A DNA stretch of 64,000 nucleotides from Gnetum montanum (Eukaryota; Streptophyta; Gnetopsida; Gnetales; Gnetaceae), in NCBI GenBank assembly GCA_015680685.1, contig MNCI01009412.1, positions 716,588 through 780,587 of the forward strand, read 5' to 3'. Below the pieces are notes generated by a model. It was not told where the DNA came from and did not search any database. It saw only the letters and a list, made by a program, of their open reading frames with translations. Below are positions 24,480-35,720 of this stretch, piece after piece. Position 1 is the first letter of the stretch. Every line of letters starts with the position of its first letter. The position numbers were made by a program, and so were the translations under genes.

Positions 24480-25960
24480 AGTGGTCAGTGATCACATTTT
24501 CAGTCCCCTTCTAATCTACCATTGTAAGATCAAATTCTTATAAGATCACCAGCCCTCTTATGACATGGAGGCTCACCACTGGCCTATTCATGAGGAAGTG
24601 AATGGCACTATGGTCCATGAACAAATACTTTGTATCCAAGCACATAGTGCCTAAACTTTTCTACAACAAACACCACTGCCATCAATTCCTTTTTTGTATT
24701 GGTGTAGTTTAGTTGTGCACCCATAATGGTTTAGCTTATGCAATGAATGTAATATGGATATTTCTTATCATCCAACTACATAAGCATAGCTCCCAAAACA
24801 TAATTTGATACATTCATCATAACATGAAATGGTCTGGACTAGTTGGGTGCCTATAGAATTGTAGTTTTTACAAGTTTCTCCTTTATCTATTGGTATGCTT
24901 TTTCACATTCCTTGGTCCAAAAAAATGTAGCATCTTTATTTGTTAGCTCAACCAATGGTTTTGCTATCTTAGAAAATTCTTTATGAATCATGGATAGTAG
25001 CCAATGTCTCCAAGGAATGATCAAACATATTTAATGGTTTCTGATTAGTGAGTGATTTCTTGGATGACCCTTATCTTTTTGAGGTCGACCTCAATTCCTA
25101 CTTGTGAGATTTTTTGTCTCAATACAATGTCCTCATGGACCACTAGATGACTCATTTTCCAATTGAGTTGCAAGTTTGTTTCCATACATCTTTTTAGTAC
25201 TTGCTTAAGGTGGTCTAAGGCTTACTCAAATATAGCATCATGACTAGAGAAGTCATCCATAAAGACTTCCACTTCACTATCGATTTTTTGCTAAAAGATG
25301 ATTAATATGAGGTGTTAGAATGTAGTAGGATAATTGCACAAACCAAAAGGCATATTGTGATATGAAAAGATCCCCCAGGGACTCGTGAATATTATTTTGG
25401 CCTAGTCCTCTAGCATGATCTAGATTTGGTTATAGAAAAATGTAATAATAATGCCTAGATATGGTGTCCAACACCTAATCAATGAACAATAATGAAAAAT
25501 GGTCCTTGAGTGTTGCCATATTCAACAACCAAAAATCAATGCAAACCCACCACTTACCACCTTTCTTTGGCACAATCATGAGTGGAATAACCCACTCACT
25601 ATTCATAGTGGAATAGATAAGCCCCATCTTGAGGAGTCACTTGATTTTCTCTTTGATGATCTATTTCAATTTGGGGCTCAATTGCCTCTATGGGTACCTT
25701 TTAGGCTTCATGTAGATGCGATGATGACATATCCTAGGATCAATTCTTGTAAGTTTAGGATATGACCAAGCAAAGACTATTGATCATTTTTCAACCACAT
25801 TTAATAACATTTTTTTCTATTCTAAAGCAAGATTTGAATTAATTATTACCAGCTTTCCATTTTTCAAGAATGCATATTCCATATTGGCAAGTAGAGTTTT
25901 TAACTCAAGGGGCTTTCATTTAAAATTTTTAGGAATTTCCAACTCTTTCTAATAGGTATC
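24480..25960 (-). pseudogene. Ath-3 reverse transcriptase and RNase H
   Basis: RNase H remnants occupy about 24,480-24,900 and RT about 24,950-25,960. The RT catalytic motif VEVFMDDFSSHD (about 25,240-25,275) is intact. VPKKGGKWWVCIDF lies at about 25,530-25,575. Stops and frame changes are frequent. The linker before RT (YAFLKNGKLVIINS, about 25,830-25,880) matches the same position in Ath-2. Confidence 0.82.
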
Positions 25961-26129
25961 ATCATTTGCATTATTAGAGAGTTAGTGATGAACTTGCTCT
26001 AGTTCATTCATGCCTATGACATAAGCACATGTCAAGCTCTCAATAGGTTCCATGCACCTTGTGTTGCTTTTAGGATTAGTGGTCAGCCACTAGGTTCCCT
26101 CTTATTTTGTGGTTTCTATGTACAAACAC

Positions 26130-26862
26130 CTTTGAATATCCATTTTAGGTGAACACTACCTACATGTGAAAATAGATGCTCATTTCATGGATCAAATATT
26201 GCATTTTGTATTACTATATGCAATACATAAAACTCATTTCTTCTTGATCTTTCTAAATGTATTTTGGTTAGATATCTCTAGGAAAAGATCTCTAATGCCC
26301 ATTCTTGCATAAATAGTGCTTAGCCATGCCATTCCCATGATGATTGGAAAGTCTCATTTGTAGTTTTCACCCTTGATTAAAAGGAAATTAGTAGGATAAG
26401 ACCACCCATAGTTAGTGATCACAATATCTTCTACTAGTCCCAATGGAACAATAATAGACTGGTCTAGCAATTCCAATCAGATATTGCTCTTCTTAAGGGG
26501 TGGAAGGTTTTAAGCAATATACATCTCATGAGAAATCTAGTTCACACTAAAACTTGAATGAATAAGTGCTTTACATGGTTCATTCCCAATAATCTATAAA
26601 TAAATAAAAGGACTCCTAGCATTAGTTAATTTCTTGGGAAGGTTTTTGACCCAAATCCAATCAGATATGGCATGAGTGAGCATAACAATATGGATTCTAG
26701 GCAGTATTTGGTTTGAAGGGGACTTGAAGGAATTATATGTAGAGAGAGATGGAAAAGCAAGATGGCCAACTGCATGTGTATCTGAGGGCTTAGGTGGACT
26801 GTTGGGTTGAAAAAATAATCATTTTCGTGATCTAGTGTCCGAACTACTTGGTTGATGTAGTA
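26130..26862 (-). pseudogene. Ath-3 protease and end of gag
   Basis: The minus frame shows IVMLTHAISDWIWVKNLPKK, then the active-site region with the catalytic triplet lost (KALIHSSFSVN where the family has LLDSGSGVN), and FPIIMGMAWLSTI at about 26,310-26,350. The upstream SPPKPSDTHAVGHLAF stretch is the gag end. Homology ends near 26,862. Confidence 0.78.
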
Positions 26863-26909
26863 GCAAATAGATCATCAACAAGTGAGCCTACTTTCAATGG
26901 TCTGTTATA

Positions 26910-26990
26910 ACCTTAAACTAGCAACATGGCCTGCCAAGGCCTTAAACTAGTATCATGGCCCACCATGGCCTTAAACTAGCAACATTGGTA
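26910..26990 (-). repeat. Hairpin repeat array (inverse orientation, 3 units)
   Basis: Three copies of CCTTAAACTAG with short inverted repeats between them (ATGGCC-tgccaa-GGCC and ATGGCC-cacc-ATGGCC). It is the reverse complement of the CTAGTTTAAGG arrays at 32,582, 37,395 and 41,481. Confidence 0.75.
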
Positions 26991-27510
26991 ACTTGGATAG
27001 CTTGATTCATATGTGTCATCTATGCATTGTAACATTATAATATGTAGTGGTGTTTTGTATTCTTTATTGATGTCTTTTGGGTAAATCCTCTAGATAGCAA
27101 CAAAGAGGGGCCATTAAAAGACCACAAAATTTTGCATATCATAACCAATCTTAATCATGTAGCTTTCACCCCATGGAGCCTGAAGTAGAATTTCATTATA
27201 AATGTGAAATTTGTAATCCACAATGGAAAATTTCACATACTTTATACTTTTTGGGCTATAAAATGCCTCATAGGTGTTCAAAGCCTCATTCCCCATGTGA
27301 AAAACTTCACCTAGTGTCTATATTTGGGCTTGGGGAGGGGGGTCAAAAATGCCTTTTGGAATGCCAAACAAGATAATTTAATGGGTTTTTATGGCGGTAG
27401 ACATTTTTCTACATTGAAAATACATACAAGAAGGTAGATCTCACCTAACCCAAATGTGGAATGATGGGGGGTTTGAAAAATTTGCCCCCTTCAACATGGA
27501 GACCAAAGGC

Positions 27511-27705
27511 ACATTTTGAAAACTTTTCCCCCAAACTAGAAAGTTTTTCCCAGCTTGGAAAGTTTCCACCCTAGCTTGGAAACCTTTTTCCCAACGTGGA
27601 AAGTTCCCCCTCTAGCTTGGTAACTTTTCCCCCATTATGGAAAGTTTTCTCCTAGCTTGGAAACTTTCCCCCCAGCCTAGAAAGTTTCTCCCCTAGTGTG
27701 GAAAA
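27511..27705. repeat. Tandem repeat, about 21-bp unit
   Basis: About nine imperfect units built on AGCTTGGAAAGTTTTCCCCC. Each holds the small palindrome GGAAAGTTTTCC or GGAAACTTTCC. Confidence 0.85.
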
Positions 27706-28027
27706 TCCAAACCCATACCGTGGAAGCCACAAGAAGCAAAATTCATCAAGTCATGCACTTCAATGTTGACCAACCACTTCAACAAGCATGGTGGAGAGAT
27801 CAGCAAAGAAGATTCATCTCTAGTATGGAAGGGGTTCCCTATTTACTATTTTTAGTAAATTGAATGACCATGGGGAAAATCACTTACTATTTTTAGTAAC
27901 CCCTTCAAATCTGGATGTCCATTTCACTTGAATTTGGCAACTAACTTGTAGAAAAATTACATCAAATTTATAGCCATTTTTGTAGCCCAATCATAGCTAA
28001 TTTGAAGCCTCATTTATGGCCCAAATA

Positions 28028-28040
28028 CCCTATAAAAGCC
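28028..28040 (+). promoter_or_regulatory. TATA box of block H
   Basis: CCCTATAAAAGCC is a strong plant TATA context, found in a region otherwise like an LTR U3/R boundary. No transcript evidence is available. Confidence 0.45.
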
Positions 28041-28300
28041 AAACTCCAACACCATTTATAGGTTGGAGAAATGTTTTTCACAAAGTTCTAGAATTTTTAG
28101 CAAGATCCCCATTTTTGACAAGGTTGAGCAAATTCTAACAAAGCAATTTTCAGTAGTAATTTGAATAGACACAACTCCACACATGGGGCATTTTTAGGCA
28201 CTTAAGAGCTTTTGCAAGTTTCCAAACTTGAAGTCTCTTGAACCCCAATGTGGAAGCATTGAGGCCTTGCGACTTGGTGGATTTTGGTATTAACACTACA

Positions 28301-29380
28301 TTTATAAACACTCTCATAGGATGAAAATTCCTACAAGGTAGTGCGAGTCAAGTTCAAGGTTCCCTCCTCATCATGCAAGCCATGCTCATCAATGCTAAAC
28401 TTGACAACAAACATGAGTAGTTAGCATCTTAGTATGAGCTGGTAGCCAAAGGAGTAATGAAAAAAATCATAGGGACACTTATCCTCTTGCACAGTACAGC
28501 ATCCCAAGTGGGTTATGAAACAAAGTATATATGCATGAGTAATAAAGAGGATGTTTCTCTTGCTATAATAACTAAATTCTAGCATTTACTAGATCTTGGA
28601 AAAAGGCCTAATGCCCCTAGGGTCTTAGCCTAAACTCCCTACTCCACCATCTCCAGTAATGGGCTCATTAGATATAAACCTCAAAATGCTTCAGTTTGCC
28701 CCAGGTAGTAATGTCTCCATGATGACACTAGTAGCTTCCACTACTAAGTGTGACCACATCATCATGCTAAAGTCTTGGACTAGGAATTTCAAAAATTTAT
28801 GTGCTCCTATCCAAAACCATACTACCTAGTGATCTAACTACATGTCTAGTGCAGGTGTGTTTAGAATAGGCTTGCTCACATAGCAGAGAATGCCAATGAG
28901 CTCCACCACAATGAAAATTGGCTTCAATAATACTCTACAACTGCAAAAGCAATAAAAAAGCATTATTATACATTGGATGTAGAAAAATACATTAAATTAC
29001 ACTTAACATAGGGTAGCATAACTTAGCAAAATATATATCCTTAGGGTTCCCTATGGGTCCCACAAGCATAGGATGTTAGGATACACATTTGATGTGCTTG
29101 GTGCTCATTAGGATACAACATTAATGTAGCATTAGCATTTTCCTTCATATTCACATGTTGTGTATTGTCTCAGTTTGCATGTTTTAGTAGTTTGACATGT
29201 TTAGTTTACAGGTTTGGAATTTTGGCAAAGCTCTAGTACACTTTGCATTTTGTTCACATGTGCTATTCTAGCACTTAGCATTCTCATGTTTGGCATTTTA
29301 TTTTCACACTTAGTAAATTCTTCATTTTGCACATAGTAGATTTTCAAAAAAAATTTCTAACTCTAGGTAGCATAGTCTAG
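28301..29380. other. Unassigned repetitive stretch
   Basis: No gene is recognised. Short + strand frames exist (for example around 28,650-28,830) but are broken and match nothing recognised. The stretch from 29,100 to 29,330 is T-rich and intron- or UTR-like. It is probably the internal or leader region belonging to block H. Confidence 0.4.
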
Positions 29381-29394
29381 GGTGTTCACGAAAA

Positions 29395-29600
29395 AGTTAT
29401 AACTCTAGGTTACCCCTCCCTGGGAGTGTAACCAAGGTAAATGACAAAAAATTATAATTGTTAGCTACACTCCCTAGGTAGTGTAGCCCCCAAAAATCAT
29501 CAAATTTTTCTAACTGTTGGCTATGCTCCCTAGGGAGTGTAGCCCCAAAACATGAAAAATTAACAAAAAATTCTAATAGTTGGGAGTGTAGCCCCAAAAT
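29395..29600. repeat. Tandem array of CCTAGG-centred palindromes
   Basis: Four units of about 60 bp, each with GTGTAGCCCC followed by an A-rich spacer. Two retain long inverted repeats: GCTACACT and AGTGTAGC around CCTAGG at 29,464-29,487, and GGCTATGCTCCC and GGGAGTGTAGCC at 29,519-29,544. Confidence 0.8.
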
Positions 29601-29639
29601 GCCCAAATAAAAATTTTCAAAAATAAAAAAACACTAATT

Positions 29640-30280
29640 ACCACTCCCATCGTTATGTTGCACTCTCTCCCTAGGCACTGTGCCCCTTCATGGTGCCACC
29701 CATCTCCGTTATGCTCTGGCATCACATGATAAGGCTCTTACCATGGCACAACTTTTCATTGCTCTTCTTACCACCTTACTTCCCCCACCATGGCCATTGC
29801 TCCCATAGTTGTGGCATCTACCCTAGCCTCAGGGCCATAGGGAATAAAAAAAATCTCTCTTCCCTAGCACCATGTGCCCTATGGCCCTTCTTCTTCTCTT
29901 CATCTACCCATGCCCACCTAATGCATGCATAAAACATACAAAGAAGAAAAAAATGTGCAAAGAAAGATCCTTCTTCTTGCAAATGTGTCCTATCTTCCTG
30001 GCTATGGTGGCCATCATGGCCATGACGATGGTGGTCCCTACCAAGGTAAGCTACCTTAAGCCCCAAAACCCAATGCAAGGCAAAGGAAAATAAATAAAAT
30101 ACAAAGAAAAATTTTGTGTAAGGGTGGAGCATAGTAGGGTAATTGGTGGATAGTGGCTCCCTTCGTTTCTCCATGCATGCTTAGTGTAACATTTGAAAAT
30201 GTTAGTGGCTAGAACATCGAGAGGTCACCAGGTGTATAGCCTAACCCCAGATTTGTGCAAGCACCGTGTTAGAGAAAATG
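29640..30280. other. Unassigned stretch
   Basis: Open frames occur on both strands (29,690-29,932 +, 29,818-30,174 -) but they overlap each other, are low in complexity and match nothing recognised. No feature is called. Confidence 0.4.
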
Positions 30281-30856
30281 GAAATGGGGTGCCTTGAATG
30301 GTCTATTTGATCAGACAAGGACTTATGTGGTGTCAAATAACTAATTGTGAATAGTGATTTTAGAGTATGATGCACAGAGGTTGGATTGAAAGAAAACATG
30401 GCACACACAATAGTAGAAACGTACTAGAGTATGTAACCAAGATAACAAGCATGCACAAACACACAATAATGCAGCATGTATGGTGTAGTAGAATAAAATA
30501 AGAGCTTGGGAGAGAAAATGCATTGCCCCAAAATCAGGGAGCATAGCTAATTCACAAAGGTATACACAATGTACAATAGGAGTAGTGGGAGCATAGTCAT
30601 AGCCACAGTGGTGTCTGGATGTGAAGTTTGGTGCTCACTATGTTGAACTATGCTTGTTGGGTTAGTAGCCATGGTGTACCATGTGAGGTTCTACTAGGCT
30701 GCAATGGGGTTATAGTGTATCATGTAGTGTAGCTATGCCTCTCTGTTGGTGTGGGATGCTTTGGGTCTAGTTTGCCCATGGAGCTAAGTGCCAAGATGCC
30801 AAAGTGCCAAGAAAATGGAGTGCCAACTATCTCCTTGGTGAAAAATGAAAGCCAAA

Positions 30857-30872
30857 CCCCCCCCCCCCCCCC
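30857..30872. repeat. Run of 16 C
   Basis: A homopolymer next to the block I TATA box. Its exact length is likely to be unreliable in the assembly. Confidence 0.9.
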
Positions 30873-30887
30873 TCAAGAGGGCCAGGG

Positions 30888-30900
30888 GGTTTTTATAGGG
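30888..30900 (-). promoter_or_regulatory. TATA box of block I
   Basis: Minus strand CCCTATAAAAACC. The equivalent place in block II reads CCATATAAGTACC at 35,046-35,060. Confidence 0.5.
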
Positions 30901-31184
30901 CTAGGGTTAGCCCAAAATGTGGATTAGGTACCATGTGGCAATGTAGTGGGTGGGACCACGAGATGTTGTCTACTACACTCATCCCATGTTACATGCGGTA
31001 CACGAGACACTGGTTGCTATTGATTACTATGCTTGTCCTATGTCACGTGTGGGACATGGGACACTATCTACTATGCCCATCCACTATCTACTGCACCTAT
31101 CCACTATCTACTGTGCCTGTCCTGTGTCACATGTGGGATAGGGAACATTGTCTACTGTGCATGATAGGGTGGTACGTTGCGGTA

Positions 31185-31340
31185 CACTCCATAGTGTAAT
31201 AGGGTGCTATGCTATGCAGTGTAACAGGGTGCTATGTTGTGCTATGCTACACAGTATAATAGTGTGCTACGCTATGTTATGCTATGTAGCATAATAGGGT
31301 GTTATGCTATGCTATGCTACACAATGTAACAGGGTGCAAA
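31185..31340. repeat. GGGTGCTATGCTATG tandem repeat
   Basis: Four to five imperfect units of about 35-38 bp with the order AGTGTAACAGGGTGCTATGC then TATGCTAC. The CTATGC part is self-complementary with GCATAG in neighbouring units. Confidence 0.8.
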
Positions 31341-32581
31341 AAGTGCCATCGTTTTGACACTTAGAAAAATTTTACAAATCTGGTAGTTTGGAGTTGACTA
31401 TACTCAACACTTGGAAAAATATGGGCAAAGTATCACCATTTTGACACCTAGCCAAATTTGTAGTCAAGACTTCAAGACCTAAAATTTTGTGGTGTTTCAA
31501 TGGCCCCTCTTTGTTGATGTCTAGAGGAGTGGCCCGAGAGACATTAACAAAGAATTATAAAACACCACAACAGTCGTGCAACTAACATCACTTGTTAGTT
31601 CAAGATTAGATGTTTTTTCACCATGCTCAAGAGTGCCATGGGAATAAGGGTATGTTGAGGGATAATGGGTATAGGAAATGCTAGGGAGATGAAATTTAAA
31701 TGATGGAAAAATCATGATGTAAAATGGAAAGTCATCATGGATGACAGTGACCATGGCATGAAGTAGTTTGTCTCTGAAATGTTGACCTCTCATTAGAGTA
31801 CTCATGAGAGAGTCAAAGTCGATCCAAGACTAGGCCAATTGCGAAGCTACAACATTGTCAATTTTCTTAAGGATGTGTTTTTCCCCATTCTCATTTTTTT
31901 TTTTGCAAACCTTCTTTGGGTTCAGGTTACTACTGAATGTTAGTTGCAAGTTGGCCATCAAGAAGATGGGTTTTTCTTTAATGCAACCAGATTGCATTTG
32001 TAGAATAGATTTTTCCTCCCAAGGATGATTTACATTACATTTTCCTGGGCCTTAACTAGCTAACAGAGGCTCCCCATGGGACGAGTTGCGTTACATCCAT
32101 CATGGAATCTATAGTTGATGTGAAGGAAGGTGCCATGTAGGTCACAATACATATGAATCAAAGGGTTGTGCAATCATGAGTAGGTGGGAGATGAGAGAAT
32201 ATTGGGATGAAGGAGTGGATGTGCATAGGTTGTAATAAGGATGAGGGAAATGTGCACTCTTGAGTGGATCAACTAGTCTAATCATGCACATCAACATAAT
32301 GTGGTGACTTGTTGCTATGATGAGATGCATATTTGCATAGTTACCTCCAAGGTTTCATCCTACAAACACAACTTAGAGAAGAAAAGAAAATCACAGAACA
32401 TGAATTGCTAGAGAAAATGTCATATGTGGAGATGTTGTAGGTGCTAGATGCGAAGATGCTGCAAATATGTCAAATGCTATGCCAGTTGCAAGTGCTCAGG
32501 AAGCTAGTGAAAGTGATAGGATGATGATGTTATGAGTCCTTTGAAGGTAATGGAAAGTGTTCAATTCAAATCAGCAACATG

Positions 32582-32840
32582 CCAGCTTAAAGTCCTGGCA
32601 GATCATGAACCTAGTTTAAGGGCCTGGTAGACCATGATGTGGTAGTTTATAGACCGAGCAGACTATTAGATGCTAGTTTAATGTCGTAGCAGATAATGGA
32701 TGTTGTGCTAGTTTAATGTTAGGACCCAAGGACAAGATGTTATTCTAGTTTAATGTCATAACCCAAGGATGAGCTATTGTGCCAATTTAACGTCATGACC
32801 CAAGGATGGGCTATGCCAGTTTATAGTCATAGCAGACTGG
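32582..32840 (+). repeat. CTAGTTTAA hairpin repeat array in block I
   Basis: About seven units of roughly 35-45 bp, for example CTAGTTTAAGGGCCTGGTAG followed by ACC, and GCTAGTTTAATGTCGTAGCA followed by GA. Most units hold a short stem such as GGTC with GACC around a 6-base loop. Confidence 0.75.
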
Positions 32841-33249
32841 TGCTTACCTTGCTTGTGTAAGATGTGATGAAATATGCGTAGTCATGCTGTGTGCTTGCAA
32901 GATCCTACAAAAATCAACTAGAAAGAAAACAACATCAAGCAACACCCATTGTAAATAGAGTTGAAATGCACAAAAGAAAGGAAAGTAGTGCAAAAATGGG
33001 TAGTTTTAGGCCATTCTGGGCCATAGGCTAGTTTAAGGCCTTTTCAAGCCATGTGTTTTTGTAGTTTTTTTGTTTTTAATGTGTTTTTGATGTCTTTCAA
33101 ATGCAATGCATAAGCTAAGTAGATGAATGTGTAAACAAAGTAAAGTAGTGTGTAAACTAGGCAAGTAGGTGCAATGTAAATGCTTGAACAAATGCAACCT
33201 AAGAAAAAACTAAAAATGCATGGCCAATGGAGGCAAAGGGTAGGCAAGC

Positions 33250-34562
33250 ACCTGGCATATTTTTGGCCAAGGGAAAGTCTTGGTCATGTAGTTGCTTCCT
33301 AATTAGGTGTGGATTAGGGAGAGTGAAAGGCTTAGGATTCTCTAGGAGGCTATTGGCTTTAATCGCTCATTTGGATGTGTTAGCCTTAGGCACTATGTTG
33401 GTTTTCGTAGGTGTACCACCAAGAAAATCCTCTTTCAAAACTTGTGCCATGTCCATGTTATGGATAATCAAAGAGGAAGTGTTATCACCATGGATGATAA
33501 CCTGACCACCTTCGTATGGAAGGTGGATTTCTTGGTGGATGGGAGAGGAGATGACCCTTAGTTGGGCTAACCAAGGCCTACCTAGAATCATGTTGAAACC
33601 TAGAATCTCCTCTATGATAGTGAAATATACACTGGTTGGGAATTGCTCCCTTTCCAAAAAGGCTAGGTTGATTGTACCCTTGGCAAGGACATGTGATTTA
33701 TTGATGGATTTTAGACACATGGTTTTGGTTGGCCTGATTTCATCTGCAAGGCCTTGTTTGTCAATGATGGAGTACAAGACCACGTTCGTTGCTACACCAT
33801 CATTGACATGCACTCTGCAAATGGTGCACTACCCAACATGTATGCTAATGGATAGTGGAGCTGTAAGTGACCTTCCCTTATTCAGGATTGAATTTGACTG
33901 CATTGTCGTAGAATACTAGGGATGTTGAATTCGATTCTTGTGGTGTAGGGGGCAAAATCATTGCATGGATGGATGTCTCATCTACAAGGATGTCCTTCGT
34001 AAGAAGAATGGATGCTAAGATTCAGACCAATGCTTGGTAGTGAGTAGATGAAGTCATGACCAGATCGTACAAGCTCAACATTATATTCTTTTTCTTGAGC
34101 ATTTGTTTCATCTGGGATAGTGCAACTATGATGTCCTTGTCGTTAGTCATTGTGTTGGCCTTGACTTCCTCCATGTGGCTTGAGAGAGAGATCTCTCATG
34201 GAGGGGACTTGGGCTTGGCTTTCTTGACCTGGTTGGGGGTAGCAGCCCTAGTGTTTGGTTGTTGCTTACTAGCTATGGCCTTTGCTTTAGCCTTGGGGGT
34301 TGCAAGATGTTCATTTGTCCTCTTGCATTGCCATTTGGTAGGCATACCTAGGTTTCTATTGGGGTTGACCCTCGAGGGAGGAGAGATTGAGACATTGCCC
34401 AATATTGGGCTTTAGGTAGGTAAGGGGCCATCATATTGTGGCACCCTTATGACAAAGGGTAGTATAGGACTTGTTGTTGTAGCGATCGAACACGTTGGTA
34501 GCTGGAAACTCCAAGAGGTTGTTGGGCAAAGAGTTTCAACACTGTATCCATGTGAGGGCCAT
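33250..34562 (-). pseudogene. Tat-type gag remnant and aspartic protease
   Basis: Start chosen at the minus ATG at 34,562 or 34,551 (MDTVLKLFAQQPLG), just after the leader landmark at 34,581-34,620. The gag part (33,900-34,550) is short and broken. The protease at 33,367-33,813 is open for 148 codons, with NDGVATNVVLYS (a degenerate D-S/T-G region whose first Asp reads Asn) and GFNMILGRPWLAQL. It matches the Tat-lineage retropepsin layout. RT does not follow: block I begins instead, so the element between blocks I and II lacks pol. Confidence 0.68.
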
Positions 34563-35219
34563 GGTGGATAAAACGGAAGCGAGGTGCCTGGAATGGTCTA
34601 GTCGATCAGACAGGGACTTAATCAGTGTAACTTAACCTTATGTAAACATTGTTTTAAATGCAATATACGTGAGGCAAAATTGATGATTAATAAATGTAGG
34701 AACATAGAAAATAATGCTAAACAATGATAACAATGGAGAAATAACAAAATAAACTAGGATAAGAAAATGCACCACCGCAAAGTCGTGGGTTTGATTCTCT
34801 TGCTTGTTTGGAGTGTATAAGAAGTTACACAACACTGGAAGCACATAGAGAGTTCAAGAATGACTAGAATGCTCAGAATGCTTCAACTATGATTTTGAGT
34901 GCAAACTTAAAGATTGACAGTGCAAAAGTTCCAATGCAAAGAGCCAATGCCAAATGCCAACAATTGCCAAACCTTCCAACAAATTACTTCAACACAGAAA
35001 ACTGCCAACTACTCAAATTTTCCAACCCTTTGAGCATTGCTTGTAGGGGTACTTATATGGTCAAGAGCATGCAAGCAATGAGGCCTAGATGCCATGTGTC
35101 CTGGACCCACGAGACGTTGATGTGTCCTTACTACAAAGATGTGTGATGCTGGTTGTGAACTTGCTACACTATCAAAATTTCTCATACTAACGATGCAAGT
35201 GAGAAATAAAGCACTTTGA

Positions 35220-35720
35220 AGAGGTGTAGCTGCTTTGCTATGTTGTGTAGTGTAGCAGGTTGGCATAGCATAGCTACTTGCTATGTTGTGCTATGATATG
35301 TAACATAGTACGTTGGTATAATGTAGCTACTTGCTATGCTGTGCTATGCTATGTAGCGTAGCATAGCATAGCCATCGATTTGGAAAAGCAACTTGCGTTG
35401 AAGTCACTAGTCTTTTGCTCAAAGCCTTGGTGCATGTGGGGTAAACTTCTGAAGCATTTTGTCAACTTGCATATTTGCTATGTCATACTATGCTACATAG
35501 TGTAGTAGACAATGTAATCTGCACTTTTTTTGAAACTATGATAAGAGAACTTTGCTTGTTTTACCCTTGCTATGCTATGTAGCATAACATAGCGTAGCAC
35601 CCTATGTTGGCTGATTTCTGACTTTGCTTTTGCACAAACATCTTGCTAAGACTTGTATTTGAACATTTGCTTGATGTTTTGAAGGCTTGCTATGCTACGT
35701 AGAATAGTGTAGTGTAGCAG
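35220..35720. repeat. Dispersed CTATGCTA palindromes
   Basis: Repeated near-perfect inverted repeats such as GCTATGCTA-tgtagcg-TAGCATAGC (about 35,345-35,372) and GCTATGCTATGTAGCATA (about 35,571). The same motif recurs in block I and in introns of the gene at 42,145-46,702. Confidence 0.75.

Larger units (their letters stand above)
20204..26862 (-). mobile_element. Ath-3: 5'-truncated Athila-like Ty3/gypsy element
   Basis: Minus-strand copy of the Ath-1/Ath-2 family with 3' LTR, PPT, non-coding 3' region, integrase, RNase H, RT, protease and the last part of gag. Similarity to gag (SSSDTRSRK here, SLDNRSEKR in Ath-2) stops near 26,862, where a different repeat begins. The 5' LTR, PBS and most of gag are absent. 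It replaces the expected continuation of the copia element at 20,204. Confidence 0.86.
26863..28300 (+). repeat. LTR-like block H (plus orientation)
   Basis: This stretch has no gene and carries, in inverse order and strand, landmarks of blocks I and II: TTAAACTAG hairpin repeats (26,910-26,990), then at 27,040-27,130 a segment reverse-complementary to 31,485-31,560 (GATAGCAACAAAGAGGGGCC). A + strand TATA box CCCTATAAAAGCC follows at about 28,028-28,040. It resembles a plus-oriented LTR or 3' region of a Tat-like element. Its end near 28,300 is uncertain, and no clear PBS was recognised. Confidence 0.5.
30286..33010 (-). repeat. LTR-like block I of a Tat-type element
   Basis: It shares an ordered series of landmarks with block II (34,581-37,890): a GGTGCC..GAATGGTCT..GATCAGACA..GGACTTA segment (30,286-30,325), CCACGAGATGTTGTC (30,957), a minus-strand TATA box, CTATGCTATG repeats, TTTCAATGGCCCCTCTTTG (31,496), ATCCTACAAACACAA (32,357), CTAGTTTAA hairpin repeats (32,582-32,840) and CTTACCTTGCT (32,846). 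Two copies on either side of a gag-protease segment are expected of LTRs plus adjoining untranslated sequence. Exact LTR ends could not be fixed. Confidence 0.6.

Noticed and set aside
29690-30174. Overlapping open frames on both strands
   Set aside because: Low complexity, no recognised motif, no splice or promoter context.
33539-34415. Plus-strand open frames (33,539-33,919 and 34,056-34,415)
   Set aside because: They are antisense shadows of the Tat protease and gag remnant.
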